A DNA stretch of 64,000 nucleotides from Aquabacterium sp029268225 (GCF_037482285.1 NZ_JBBEYB010000001.1:186001-250000), one strand, 5' to 3'. Shown: positions 15,702 to 25,270, counted from the stretch's first letter. Program-made: numbers and translations. Notes: a model not told the origin generated them from the letters alone.

Positions 15702-17552
15702 GCACGGTACTCAAGCCGGGCGCGGCGCAGCCCGCGTCATCACGGCTTTCGGCCAGAGAGCAACTGTCACGGGCTCAGGCAGTTAGTCAAGGTGCTTGCA
15801 CTTTGCCGGCTTGCGTGGCGGACGTGCATGTGGGCATGTTTTTTGATGGTACCAACAATAACAAAAAACGCGACCAAGAAGACGTGCAGGACCCTAACGC
15901 ACGCAGTCACTCCAATGTAGTGGTTTTATTTGACGCCTACAACGACCAGCGTCCCAAGCATTATCGTTACTACGTTCCAGGTGTAGGTACGCCTTTTCCC
16001 GACATCGGAGAGATGGGTGAGAGCAGGGAAGGCAAGTCGATGGCCAGAGGAGGTGAGGCTCGTATTCACTGGGCCATGATTCAGGTGTTGAATGCAGCTC
16101 ACAGAGCATTGAGTGGTCAACCATTGGTTGACAAAGCAAGACTGGCAAGTTTGGTCAACGGCCCCAGTTTCCTTGGGGGGGGGCAACTTGGTTTCGACCA
16201 GTGATGCTCGTAGACGTGGTGTATTCAGCACTCTAATCTCAGAACTTGCGGCAAAACTACGTGATAACAAGCCGCGGCTTCAGACTTTGTACCTGACGGT
16301 GTTCGGCTTTTCCCGTGGCGCGGCTGAAGCTCGAGTTTTTTGTCATTGGTTGGACCGTCTCTGGAAGACAGTGGTTGAGGCAGATGACAGGCTTTATGGA
16401 TGCATCCCGCGTCTGCGTATCCAGTTTGTGGGGCTATTCGACACAGTGGCATCTGTGGGGTTGGCGAACTCTGCTCCAGTACCTAATGACGGTGGCTTTA
16501 TGGGCTGGGCTGACGGCACGCTGGAACTCCCTGCGAGGGTAGATCGATGTGTGCACTACGTCGCAATGCATGAAATTCGCAAGTCGTTCCCACTGTCGAC
16601 CACTCGAAAGAGTTTATGCGCCGTGCGCGAGGTGATGTACCCTGGCGCCCACTCCGATGTGGGTGGTGGCTACGCACCAGGAGATCAGGGCAAGGCGCGT
16701 AGCAGGGCAGACCTTTTGTCACAGGTGCCTCTCTTGCATATGTTTCGTGAGGCGCGTGCGGCAGGGGTGCCGTTGGCTGATGCCAAGGAACTGGATTCAA
16801 TTGGACGTGCCGAAACAATCAACGATTTGGCGCTCTCGCAAGAGCTTGCGCAGCGATTCGACGAATACCTTCAGTACGGCCCCAAAGGCGGAGAGATCAA
16901 TAAAACGGTGTTGGAGCACTTGCGCTGGTACTGGCGTTGGCGCTTGCACGTGGGCTCTCACCTGAATCGATTGACCAGCTATCAGGCGGCTAGTGAACAG
17001 GATCGCGAGGACTTGCATGCCAGCGAGCAGGATTTCCTGCGCGATGTTGCGCAGGCACAGAGGGATCGTGATGCACAGGCACATCGACGGAAGAATCCAA
17101 TATCGACTGCTCTGCAAGATGCCTCTATGGCGAGTGCCGGCGCACGAGTCGAGGTTCCTGTGCTTACGCAGGCTGAAAGCATCGTGTTGGCTGAGAAGGC
17201 AACCCCTCAACCAGTCCCAGCATTGATTGCGGAGTTATTCGATCAGCATATTCATGACTCTCACGCCTCCTTCTATCTGCTGGGCCCGACGTCGGCTCTT
17301 GAGCGAAAGCAGTTGATAGCTGATGTGGCGGCTAAGCAGCGACGTGGAGAAGCCTTGAACGCATATGAGCGTAAAGTGGCAGAGCTTCAGAAGCGCAGCC
17401 CGGGGCAACTCCCAAAGATCTCAGACTCTGACGTGCCAGATCTCATGAGCATGGAGGATGTTCTGACAAGAACTACTCTGCGCATGATGACGGCCACTCG
17501 CCGTGAGAGTGAGGGGCATGTTAGGGCAAGAGTGATTTTTGACAGAAGTTGA
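15698..17552 (+). pseudogene. T6SS phospholipase effector Tle1 (DUF2235), frameshifted at a G9 tract
   Basis: Two overlapping frames together encode one Tle1-family lipase. Frame 1 runs from ATG 15698 to a stop at 16204 and holds the DUF2235 start (VGMFFDGTNNNKK) up to SFLGGG. The rest continues in the +1 frame as NLVSTSD, the nucleophile motif GFSRG (bases about 16305-16319), LFDTVAS, and the Asp/His-bearing GAHSDVGGGY, ending at 17552. The break is exactly at nine G (16175-16183); eight G would give a continuous protein of about 617 residues. Tle1 enzymes are phospholipases A delivered into target cells. The defect may be phase variation, programmed +1 slippage, a real mutation or a base-calling error. 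The ATG overlaps the DUF3304 stop. Confidence 0.85.
16175..16183 (+). repeat. G9 homopolymer at the Tle1 frameshift
   Basis: Nine consecutive G mark the point where the two halves of the effector reading frame meet. Loss of one G restores ...SFLGGG-NLVSTSD... in one frame. Confidence 0.9.
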
Positions 17553-17626
17553 ATTCCTTTTCTGTACGAGTAACACGAACGATTCTGGTTCGGTGGATTG
17601 AGTGTTGTGTGGCTTCGGCAGGTGCC

Positions 17627-18874
17627 TTACCCCCACACCACCTCCCCCACCGTCCTGCGCACCACCACCTTCCCATGCCGCACCGACAGCAGCGCATGCC
17701 CTTGCGTGCGCAGCACCTCATAGTCGTTCTCGGCGGACAGCAGCACCAGGTTCGCCGGTCGGCCCACTTCCAGACCATAGCCCTCGCCCAGTGCCATGGC
17801 CTGGGCGCCATGGTCGGTCACGAAGTCCAGCGCCCGCTGCAGGTCCTCGTAGCCCAGCATGTGGCAGATGTGCAGTCCCGCATCCAGGATGCGCAAGATG
17901 TTGCCATTGCCCAGCGGGTACCAGGGGTCCACGATGGAGTCCTGCGCAAAGCACACGTTCAGCCCGGCGCGGTCCAGCTCGGGCACGCGGGTCAGGCCGC
18001 GGCGCTTGGGGTAGCTGTCAAAGCGGCCCTGCAGGTGGATGCTCTCGGTGGGGCAGGAGATGAAGCTCAGTCCTGCCTGCTTGAGCAGCCGGAACAGCTT
18101 GTAGCAGTACGCGTTGTCGTATGAGCCCATGGCCGTGGTGTGGCTGGCTGTCACGCGCGCACCCATGCCCTTCACACGGGTGAGCTCGGCCAGCACCTCC
18201 AGGAAGCGCGAGTGGGGGTCGTCGGTTTCGTCGCAGTGCACGTCCACCAGGCGCCCGTGGCGTTCGGCCAGGTCCATCAGGAAGTGGAGCGACGAGACGC
18301 CTTGGTCGCGCGTGTTCTCGAAGTGGGGGATGCCGCCCACCACATCTGCGCCCATCTCCACGGCCTCGGTCATCAGCGCGCGACCATTGGCGAAGGACTC
18401 GATGCCTTCTTGCGGGAAGGCCACGATCTGCAGGTCCACCAGGTCGCGGGCCTCCTCGCGCACGGCCAGCATGGCCTTGAGCGTGCCCAGACCCGGTTCG
18501 GTGACATCGACGTGCGTGCGCACGTGCTGGATGCCATGGGCGGCCAGCATGCGGATGGTGCGGTGCGCGCGGGACTTGGTGTCCTCGGGCGTGACCAGTG
18601 CCTTGCGCTCGGCCCAGCGCTCGATGCCTTCGAACAGCGTGCCGCTGAGGTTCCAGTTCGGCTCGCCCGCGGTGAGGGCGGCGTCCAGGTGGATGTGCGG
18701 CTCGACCAGGGGAGGGATCACCAGTTTGCCGGCGGCATCGAAGCCGCTTGAGTCCGCTGCAGGCGGGGGCAGGGTGTCGGCTTGCGCCTCGATGGCGCTG
18801 ATCCGGCCGGCATCCCAGCGCAAGGTGAACAGGCCGGTGCGGCCACGCAGGCGGGCGTTGACAATGTGGTTCAT
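17627..18874 (-). CDS. codA: Cytosine deaminase
   Basis: A 415-residue amidohydrolase that deaminates cytosine to uracil for pyrimidine salvage. Metal ligands and active-site segments are visible: PHIHLD (H60, H62), LVDVHCDETDD, ASHTTAMGSY and CFAQDSIVDPWYPLGNG, which matches the CodA active-site Asp region. Its ATG (18874) overlaps the stop of the upstream PucR-type regulator, and that gene in turn overlaps codB, so the three form one minus-strand operon. It converges with the Tle1 gene across 74 bp. Confidence 0.93.
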   Translation of the reverse strand: MNHIVNARLRGRTGLFTLRWDAGRISAIEAQADTLPPPAADSSGFDAAGKLVIPPLVEPHIHLDAALTAGEPNWNLSGTLFEGIERWAERKALVTPEDTKSRAHRTIRMLAAHGIQHVRTHVDVTEPGLGTLKAMLAVREEARDLVDLQIVAFPQEGIESFANGRALMTEAVEMGADVVGGIPHFENTRDQGVSSLHFLMDLAERHGRLVDVHCDETDDPHSRFLEVLAELTRVKGMGARVTASHTTAMGSYDNAYCYKLFRLLKQAGLSFISCPTESIHLQGRFDSYPKRRGLTRVPELDRAGLNVCFAQDSIVDPWYPLGNGNILRILDAGLHICHMLGYEDLQRALDFVTDHGAQAMALGEGYGLEVGRPANLVLLSAENDYEVLRTQGHALLSVRHGKVVVRRTVGEVVWG

Positions 18875-20115
18875 GGCAGGGTGCGTGTGTGAGATTGGTG
18901 AGGAGACAGTCGCCAGATCATCAGCGCAATCGCGATGTTCAGGCGGTGTTGGGCATCGTTGAGGTCCAGGCCGGTCAGGATCTGGATCTGCTGCATGCGG
19001 TAGTTCAGGGTGTTGCGGTGCACGTTCAGCCGCTGTGCCGCCGCCACCAAGTTGCCATTGGTTTGCGTCCAGGCTTCCAGCGTCGCCGTCAGGGCCGCAT
19101 GGTGGCTCTGATCGTGCTGCAGCAAAGGGCCCAGAGTGGTTTGCACGAAGCGGTCCAGCAGGCTGCGGTCGCGGATCGCCACCAGCAATTCCAGCACCCC
19201 CAGCTCTTCAAAGCAGCACAGGCCCAGGCGCTCGGGGAAGGATTGGGCGGCCACCAGGGCCTGGCGGGCTTGCGTCAGGCCACGCGGCAGGTCCCGGGCC
19301 TGTGGGCAGACGGCACTCAGGCCGCCGAACACGCGCAAGGGCGTGTCGCCATCGTTGAGGGTGTGCAGGAGTTGCTCCACCAGACTGCGGTTGCGCTGGG
19401 CCTCGTCGCTGGCGGCAGCGGGCAAGAGGGCCAGCCACTGCTCGGCCTGGCTGACGATGGGCCAGGGCTCGCCCAGCTCGGCCAGGGCGCGGGTGAGGTG
19501 CGACAGCACCCCTTGGCGGAACGACTGCAGCAGGGTCTCTGCCATGTCGGGCGCATACGAGCGGAACAGGGCCGCGCTGCCGCCCAAGGTCAGCACCAGC
19601 ACCTGACGGGGCTGGCGCAGGTCGATGGCCAGGCTGGCGGCGCGGTGGGCCCGCACGGCGTCATCGACCAAGTGGCCTTCCAGCAGGTGCTCGACGAACT
19701 GCTGGCGGGAGCTGCCCAGCCACTGGGCTTGCACCAGGGCCGAGCCGATGGCTTCGGTGACCACGATCATGGGCAGCGCATACGGCTGCTCGATCAGGGG
19801 CAGGCCCAGGCGATCGGCCTCGTGCAGCACGCTGTCTGGGATCTCCCGGATGTACTCGGGACCGGTCAGGATCACCAGGCCGGCGCAGCGTCGCTCATGG
19901 GCCTCGCGCACCAGCTGGCACAGGTTGGCCTCGCTGCGCAGCTGGTTGATGCCGGTGACGAACACCAGCTCACCGCCCAGCACCCACTCGGCAATCGACT
20001 CGTTCTCGGCCACATAGGGCCAGCGAACGGTGTGGTGCTCGCCGGCCTGCCCGGCACGCAGGCGCATGGCCTGGAGCCGGGGCAGGAGCAACACATCACT
20101 GATGCTCAGGCTCAT
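18871..20115 (-). CDS. PucR-family transcriptional regulator
   Basis: A 414-residue protein with an N-terminal PucR-type sensor domain (SISDVLLLPRLQAMRLRAGQ; ENESIAEWVLGGELVFVTGI), a central GGDEF-like/CdaR segment, and a C-terminal helix-turn-helix (NGNLVAAAQRLNVHRNTLNY, about 355-375). PucR proteins activate purine catabolism and other nitrogen-source pathways. Its placement between codB and codA, with four-base overlaps on both sides, implies it senses cytosine or a product and controls its own operon. That ligand is inferred only. Confidence 0.9.
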   Translation of the reverse strand: MSLSISDVLLLPRLQAMRLRAGQAGEHHTVRWPYVAENESIAEWVLGGELVFVTGINQLRSEANLCQLVREAHERRCAGLVILTGPEYIREIPDSVLHEADRLGLPLIEQPYALPMIVVTEAIGSALVQAQWLGSSRQQFVEHLLEGHLVDDAVRAHRAASLAIDLRQPRQVLVLTLGGSAALFRSYAPDMAETLLQSFRQGVLSHLTRALAELGEPWPIVSQAEQWLALLPAAASDEAQRNRSLVEQLLHTLNDGDTPLRVFGGLSAVCPQARDLPRGLTQARQALVAAQSFPERLGLCCFEELGVLELLVAIRDRSLLDRFVQTTLGPLLQHDQSHHAALTATLEAWTQTNGNLVAAAQRLNVHRNTLNYRMQQIQILTGLDLNDAQHRLNIAIALMIWRLSPHQSHTRTLP

Positions 20116-21392
20116 GCGCTGACACTGCCCAGTTGTTGACGAGCGACGCGCACGCGCTGGATCTCGAACAGCACCACATAGCTGAGCGCGGCCACGCCAA
20201 TGCCCACCAGTGGCGCCACCCAGGGCGAGGCGTAGGCGCACACGGCGCCGATGGCATAGGCGCCCAGGCCGACGCCGTTGAAGCGGGGCAGGGTGGTGGT
20301 GCTGAGCTGCGGGTAGCGGCCTTTGTGACCGTGGAAGAAGTCGGCCATGATCACGCCGCCGATGGGCGGGATGATCGAGCCCAGCAGAATCAGGAAGGGG
20401 ATCAACATGTCCGACATGCCCGCGATCGCCAGCAGCGTGCCGATGCCGGCGCCGACCAGGGTGATGGTGCCGCGGCGATCCTGGCGGACCAGGTTGCAGC
20501 CGGCCGCGGCGAAGTTGTAGATGGTGTTGTCCTGGGTGGTCCACAGGTTCAGGAACAGCATCACCACGGCCGCAACCGACAGGCCTTGCAGCACCATGAC
20601 TTCAACGATGTCGGGCTGCTGGTAGACCATCGCGCCGTAGGCACCCACGACGATCATCAGGCCATTGCCGATGAAAAAGCCCACCAGGCTGGAGAGCACG
20701 GCGGTCTTGCCATCACGGGCAAAGCGCGTCCAGTTGGTGGCCTGGGTGGCGCCGCTGACAAAGGTGCCAAACACCAGGGTGATGGCCATGTGCCAGCTCA
20801 TGCTTTCCTTGGGCTGGATGGCGAGCAGGCCTTGGAGGCCGCCGGCATCCCGCGTGGCGATCCACAGCGACCAGGCCAGCAACGCGAGCATGGCGGGCAC
20901 GGCCACGCGCGACAGCAGGTCCAGGCCCTTGTAGCCGATGAAGGCCGTCAGGCTGAAGCCGAAGCCAAACAGCACCATCAGCGGCATGGTCCAACTGCTG
21001 GGCAGCGACAGCATCTTGACCAGCACCAGGGCGATGGTGGCGGTGCCCCACGCGTACCAGCCGATCTGGGTGAAGCCGAGCAGGAAGTCCGACAGCTTGC
21101 TGCCGGTTTCGCCAAAGCAGAAGCGGCCCATCAGCACAGAGTTGAGGCCGCTGCGGCAGGCGATCAGGCTGAGCACGGCGGCATACAGGCCCAGCAGCAG
21201 GTTGCCCGCGATGGCCGCCCAGATGAGCGTCTTGAAGTCGAAGGCCATGCCCATCTTGCCGCCGGCAAACATGGTGGCCGTGAAGAAGGTGAAGCCGAAC
21301 AAGAGGATGGAGGTGGACAGCAGTCCTTTGCGGGCGCCGGGCGGGACTTCACTGAGGGGGTAGTCGTGATCGAGGTCGGGGGCTTGGGCCAT
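20112..21392 (-). CDS. codB: Cytosine permease (NCS1 family)
   Basis: A 426-residue membrane transporter with about 12 hydrophobic segments. Family motifs include PLSEVPPGARKGLLSTSILLFG at the N-terminus, MGRFCFGETGSKLSDFLLGFTQIGWYAWG (TM3 region) and LLGSIIPPIGGVIMADFF. It imports cytosine by proton or sodium coupling. The ATG at 21392 is chosen; an upstream in-frame start adds 11 residues with no conservation expected. It is the first gene of the codB-pucR-codA unit, which is an unusual order with the regulator inside. Confidence 0.93.
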   Translation of the reverse strand: MAQAPDLDHDYPLSEVPPGARKGLLSTSILLFGFTFFTATMFAGGKMGMAFDFKTLIWAAIAGNLLLGLYAAVLSLIACRSGLNSVLMGRFCFGETGSKLSDFLLGFTQIGWYAWGTATIALVLVKMLSLPSSWTMPLMVLFGFGFSLTAFIGYKGLDLLSRVAVPAMLALLAWSLWIATRDAGGLQGLLAIQPKESMSWHMAITLVFGTFVSGATQATNWTRFARDGKTAVLSSLVGFFIGNGLMIVVGAYGAMVYQQPDIVEVMVLQGLSVAAVVMLFLNLWTTQDNTIYNFAAAGCNLVRQDRRGTITLVGAGIGTLLAIAGMSDMLIPFLILLGSIIPPIGGVIMADFFHGHKGRYPQLSTTTLPRFNGVGLGAYAIGAVCAYASPWVAPLVGIGVAALSYVVLFEIQRVRVARQQLGSVSA

Positions 21393-21485
21393 GGGGTGAC
21401 TCCGGTTGCATGGGACACCGCTCACAGTGCAAACCCTGTGCCACGGCCCACGTCGGCGGTGCTGCGCGTGTCACCGTTCACCCAT

Positions 21486-21501
21486 CACAAGTGGCTTTGT
21501 G
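21486..21501. promoter_or_regulatory. Possible operator before codB
   Basis: CACAA and TTGTG form perfect 5-base arms around GTGGCT, about 95 bp upstream of the codB start. A dimeric regulator such as the PucR protein could bind here. Short arms make chance occurrence possible. Confidence 0.25.
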
Positions 21502-21680
21502 CGCCATGCACAATTCGCGCTGCGACCGACGGCGTCGCGAGGGCGCTCTTCGCTGGGGACGCACCAAGCGCAGGCGGCCTCGCGTGACGGCGCCTCGCAT
21601 CGGTGCAGGCAAGCCCGACTTCGGTGTGGGGCCTTGCGCGCGCGGTAAGCTGTGATCTTCCGTCTCACCACGTGTCCGCC

Positions 21681-22289
21681 ATGCTCACCACCGCCTTGTG
21701 TTTGCGTCCCTGGATGCTGTCTCTCACCCTCTTGGGCGTCGCTGCGGCAGGGGGCGTGGCCCAGGCTGCACCAGCAGGCACCGCCGCGCCGGTGTCCAGC
21801 ACGTGTCCGGCCCTGCTCAACAAGACCTTTCCTCGCCTGCAAGACGAAAAGCCCCAGTCGCTGTGCCAGTACAGCGGGCAGGTGATCCTGGTGGTCAACA
21901 CGGCCAGTTACTGCGGCTTCACTTCCCAGTACAAGGGATTGGAGGATTTGTACGCCAAGTACAAAGGTCGGGGTTTGGTGGTGCTGGGTTTTCCGTCCAA
22001 TGATTTCGGACAGCAGGAGCCCGACTCGGGTAAGCAGATTGCCGAGTTCTGCGCCAACACCTTTGGCGTGAAGTTCCCGATGTTCGCCAAGAGCAGCGTC
22101 AAGGGCGCGCAGGCCAACCCGCTGTTCGCCGAGTTGGCCAAGCTGTCGGGGACCACCCCCAAATGGAACTTCTACAAGTACCTGATCGCCCGGGATGGGC
22201 GCACGGTCGAGGCCTACAACAGCCTCACCGCCCCTGACAGTCGCAGCTTGGTGGCCGACATCGAGCAGGCCCTGGCGGCCCAACCTTGA
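21681..22289 (+). CDS. Exported glutathione peroxidase family protein
   Basis: A 202-residue protein. Residues 1-30 form a signal peptide (LSLTLLGVAAAGGVAQAA), so the enzyme acts in the periplasm. The thioredoxin-like domain has the peroxidatic C78 in NTASYCGFTSQYKGLE, then VVLGFPSNDFGQQEP (a Ser replaces the Cys of the cytosolic paralogue's FPCNQFGGQDP) and WNFYKYLI. Periplasmic members probably reduce lipid or other hydroperoxides with a thioredoxin-like donor rather than glutathione. A second, cytosolic paralogue lies at 35356. Confidence 0.9.
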   Translation: MLTTALCLRPWMLSLTLLGVAAAGGVAQAAPAGTAAPVSSTCPALLNKTFPRLQDEKPQSLCQYSGQVILVVNTASYCGFTSQYKGLEDLYAKYKGRGLVVLGFPSNDFGQQEPDSGKQIAEFCANTFGVKFPMFAKSSVKGAQANPLFAELAKLSGTTPKWNFYKYLIARDGRTVEAYNSLTAPDSRSLVADIEQALAAQP

Positions 22290-22323
22290 CCAGGGCGGCG
22301 CATGCGCTGCACACCCAAGAAAA

Positions 22324-22350
22324 TGGCCCCGACGGTAACCGACGGGGCCA
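22324..22350 (+). terminator. Rho-independent terminator after the glutathione peroxidase
   Basis: TGGCCCCG and CGGGGCCA are perfect 8-base arms around an 11-base loop that itself pairs CGG/CCG. T-rich sequence (about 22362-22380) follows a little downstream rather than immediately. Confidence 0.65.
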
Positions 22351-22655
22351 CTTGGCGTGATGTCTTCTTTTTTCTTGTCTTCCCTGTTGTCCTGCTCAGC
22401 AGAACCGTGTGACAGCACTGGTTGAGACTGTAGAGCGTCTGCGCGTGACCCGCATCCCTCTCAGGGGGGTGATGTGCCATCCGGGCCCCAATCCGAGGGG
22501 AATGTGCACTTGGACACATCTTGGTCATTTTCGTGTGTCACAGCCGTCAAGTCGGGGTGTGCGCAGGTCGAAGAAAGACCCATGATGGTCTTGCAGACAG
22601 CGGCCCCGTCCCTATCTGATGACCTGACAGATGGATCACACAAGGAGTCACGTCC
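22351..22655. other. Gene-free region upstream of the DUF3567 gene
   Basis: No open frame here looks coding on either strand. A weak promoter candidate, TTGCAG, 16 bases, TATCTG, ends about 45 bp before the DUF3567 start, and AAGGAG immediately precedes that gene. Confidence 0.35.
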
Positions 22656-22940
22656 ATGCACATGCTCTACAACTCCGACAGCTATGCCGTGGTGCAGATC
22701 GAGATGCTGCCCGAGCTGGGGGTCGCCACGACCGAGGGGGCCGGGCCGGCTTTGACGCGCGGTGGCTACGAGATCGTGGACAAGCATGCACGCAAGGAGC
22801 TCTTCCTCGAAGGCGCTTTGGCCGAGTCCTTCAAGCAAGGGGTCGAGGCCTTGATCGAATCAGCCCACAGCGTGGAAGACTTTGATGCGTATCTGGAACG
22901 CTTCGCCGGGATGGCGCAGCAGCCAGTCGTGATGCATTAA
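22656..22940 (+). CDS. DUF3567 family protein
   Basis: A 94-residue protein that begins MHMLYNSDSYAVVQIEM, the typical opening of DUF3567, and continues with GGYEIVDKHARKELFLEGALAE and a helical C-terminus. The family is nearly confined to Betaproteobacteria and has no known function. A good AAGGAG ribosome site precedes the ATG, and the gene is monocistronic. Confidence 0.88.
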   Translation: MHMLYNSDSYAVVQIEMLPELGVATTEGAGPALTRGGYEIVDKHARKELFLEGALAESFKQGVEALIESAHSVEDFDAYLERFAGMAQQPVVMH

Positions 22941-23047
22941 CGAAAATGCGCGCGGGGAGCCGTTTGCGCCCCCGTAGCTGGGGTGAGTGCCCATGACTGG
23001 TGCCATCCCCCCTGCCTAGACTGCGACACCGTTTTGTATCGATTCGC

Positions 23048-25258
23048 ATGTCTTCGCCCTTCATGGACGCCCAATTTCAGCCGTCGACCCTGCTCATCGC
23101 GTGGGCCCTCGGCTTGTACGCTCTGTTCCTGCAAGGCACGGTCGTGCGCTGTGTGCGCGCCAACGACCGAGATGCCGGCCTGGGTTGGTGGCTGGGCGGC
23201 GCGATGTGCGTCGGGACCGGTTTCTGGGCGCAATCCCTGCTGAATCTGGTGGCCCTGCAGCTGCCCATCCGTGTGGGATTCGTGGCGCAGGTGGTGCTGG
23301 CTGCCTGGATGCCGGCCGTCGTCATCAGTGCGGCGGCCATCTGGATGCAGACCCGTCTGCATTTTCCTGTGCGCCTGCGCGTCATCGGTGGGGTCCTGAT
23401 TGCGTTCGGGTTCTGCCTGCTCACCTTCATTCACGCGTCGGCCATCATGTTCCAGCCGAGTGTGTCCTGGGATGTCTGGCGCTTGATGGCGGCCTCGCTG
23501 CTGACCTTGGGGGGCTGCCTGCTGGGCTCGCTGGCCTTGCGGCAGAGTCTGGCGGTCGAGCCACCTCTGTGGGTGCGGTCCTTGAAGGTGCTGGGCATCA
23601 GTGGGCTGTTCAACGCGGGTCAGGTGTGCATGGTGTGGGCCATGCAGGTGCCCGCGGGGGCCGAGTGCCTGAGCGTGGACCACCTGTCGGGTGATGGCCT
23701 GGTGCTGGTGCTCTCTGGTGCCGTGCTGATGTTGCTGGTCATGGGTCATCTCAGCATGCGACTCGATGCCCGCGCGCAGCGGCGACAGCAGGTGCTGGTC
23801 AATTCGCTCAAAGAGGCGCAGGCCGCTCTGGAGGAGGCCGCGCAGCATGACCCTTTGACCGGGCTGCTGAACCGCCAGGGGTTCGAGCGCATGTTGCACC
23901 AAGTGTTGGAAGACGCGGGTGCATCGCCGGCGAGACGGCTGTGCCTGATGCGTCTGCACGTCGATGGCGTGCGCACCCTCATCGAAACCTATGGTCACGC
24001 CCACGGTGATCAGCTGATGCGTCACTTGGCACTGCGGTTGAAGGTGGCCCTGCGCGAAGGCGATGTGCTCGCCCACGCAGAGTTTGACGAATTCCTCGTG
24101 CTGGCGCATGGCCTGGTGGACGAGCACGACATGGCCCAGTTGGCGCAGCGCTTTTTGACCGCAGTGCATGAACCCTGCCTGGTCGACGGCCATGAGCTCT
24201 CGGTGAGTGCCTCCATCGGCATCGCGCGCTCTCCCGAGAGTTTCAATGCCCGTTTGCTGTTGACCCACGCCAGCGATGCCATGCTCACGGCCCGCAAGGC
24301 GGGTGGTGGGGTCTACTGCTTTCATCGCAGTGGCGAAGACCAGGTGGGGGTCGACCAGGTGGCCTTGCAGCGTGACCTGCGGCACGCCATCGCGCGAGAC
24401 GAACTGATGCTGCACTTCCAGCCCAAGCTGCATGCCGGCAGCGGGGCCTTGGCGGGCGTGGAGGCCTTGTTGCGTTGGCAGCATCCGGTGCGCGGTCTGG
24501 TGAGCCCTGCCACCTTCATCCCGGTGGCGGAGCGGTTTGGGCTGATTGGCGAGTTGGGCCTGTGGGTTCTCGATGCCGCTTGCCGCCAGGTGCGGCTGTG
24601 GCACGAGGCCGGGGTCGACGTGCCGGTGGCGGTGAACCTCTCGGCCCACCAGTTGCGTCAGCCCGATCTGGAGCGACGCGTGCGCGAAGCCCTGGTGCGA
24701 CACCGCGTGCCGCCTGCCATGTTGATCCTGGAGATCACCGAGTCGGTGGCCATGGACGACATCGAGGCGTCCTTGCGGGTGTTTGACCTGCTCGACGACA
24801 TTGGGGTGCAGCTCTCGATCGACGACTTTGGAACGGGCTACTCCAGCCTGAGCTACCTGCGCCGACTGCCCGCCCGTCAACTCAAGATCGATCGCAGCTT
24901 CGTCCGAGACCTGGACTCCAGCCCAGATGCGCAGGCCATTGTCGAGGCGGTGGTGCACTTGGCCCATGCGCTGGGTCTGAAGGTGGTTGCCGAAGGGGTG
25001 GAGACGCCTGAGCAGGCGGCCATCCTCACCCGCTTGCAGTGCGATGAGCTACAGGGCTATCTGTACGCCCGCCCGATGCCTGAGCGTGACCTGCTGGTGT
25101 GGGTGCTGCGGCAGGACATGGCGGTCATGGGCGTGGTGCCGGAAGGCCCGTCGCGTCCGGCGGCGGAGGTCAAGCAGGCTGCGAAGGGGGCGGGGCGCCC
25201 CATCACGGCATGGTCCGAACTGGACTACGCGCCTTTGCTGCGTCAAGTCGGTCGCTGA
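23048..25258 (+). CDS. Membrane c-di-GMP phosphodiesterase with degenerate GGDEF and EAL domains
   Basis: A 736-residue protein. Residues about 10-240 form several membrane helices of MHYT-like layout but without clear MHYT motifs. A GGDEF domain follows (HDPLTGLLNRQGFERML; signature changed to AEFDEF near residue 345), so it is unlikely to make c-di-GMP. The EAL domain keeps its key features: GVEALLRWQHP (about 470), NLSAHQL, LEITES, SIDDFGTGYSSLSYL, LKIDRSFV and VAEGVET. It should degrade c-di-GMP, with the GGDEF part as a possible GTP sensor. The start may instead be the ATG at 23063. Confidence 0.88.
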   Translation: MSSPFMDAQFQPSTLLIAWALGLYALFLQGTVVRCVRANDRDAGLGWWLGGAMCVGTGFWAQSLLNLVALQLPIRVGFVAQVVLAAWMPAVVISAAAIWMQTRLHFPVRLRVIGGVLIAFGFCLLTFIHASAIMFQPSVSWDVWRLMAASLLTLGGCLLGSLALRQSLAVEPPLWVRSLKVLGISGLFNAGQVCMVWAMQVPAGAECLSVDHLSGDGLVLVLSGAVLMLLVMGHLSMRLDARAQRRQQVLVNSLKEAQAALEEAAQHDPLTGLLNRQGFERMLHQVLEDAGASPARRLCLMRLHVDGVRTLIETYGHAHGDQLMRHLALRLKVALREGDVLAHAEFDEFLVLAHGLVDEHDMAQLAQRFLTAVHEPCLVDGHELSVSASIGIARSPESFNARLLLTHASDAMLTARKAGGGVYCFHRSGEDQVGVDQVALQRDLRHAIARDELMLHFQPKLHAGSGALAGVEALLRWQHPVRGLVSPATFIPVAERFGLIGELGLWVLDAACRQVRLWHEAGVDVPVAVNLSAHQLRQPDLERRVREALVRHRVPPAMLILEITESVAMDDIEASLRVFDLLDDIGVQLSIDDFGTGYSSLSYLRRLPARQLKIDRSFVRDLDSSPDAQAIVEAVVHLAHALGLKVVAEGVETPEQAAILTRLQCDELQGYLYARPMPERDLLVWVLRQDMAVMGVVPEGPSRPAAEVKQAAKGAGRPITAWSELDYAPLLRQVGR

Positions 25259-25270
25259 GCCGGGGCGAGT

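Noticed and set aside
22937..24967. 676-codon open frame antisense to the EAL protein
   Set aside because: Low-complexity His/Gln-rich translation with no motif; shadow of a clear plus-strand gene.
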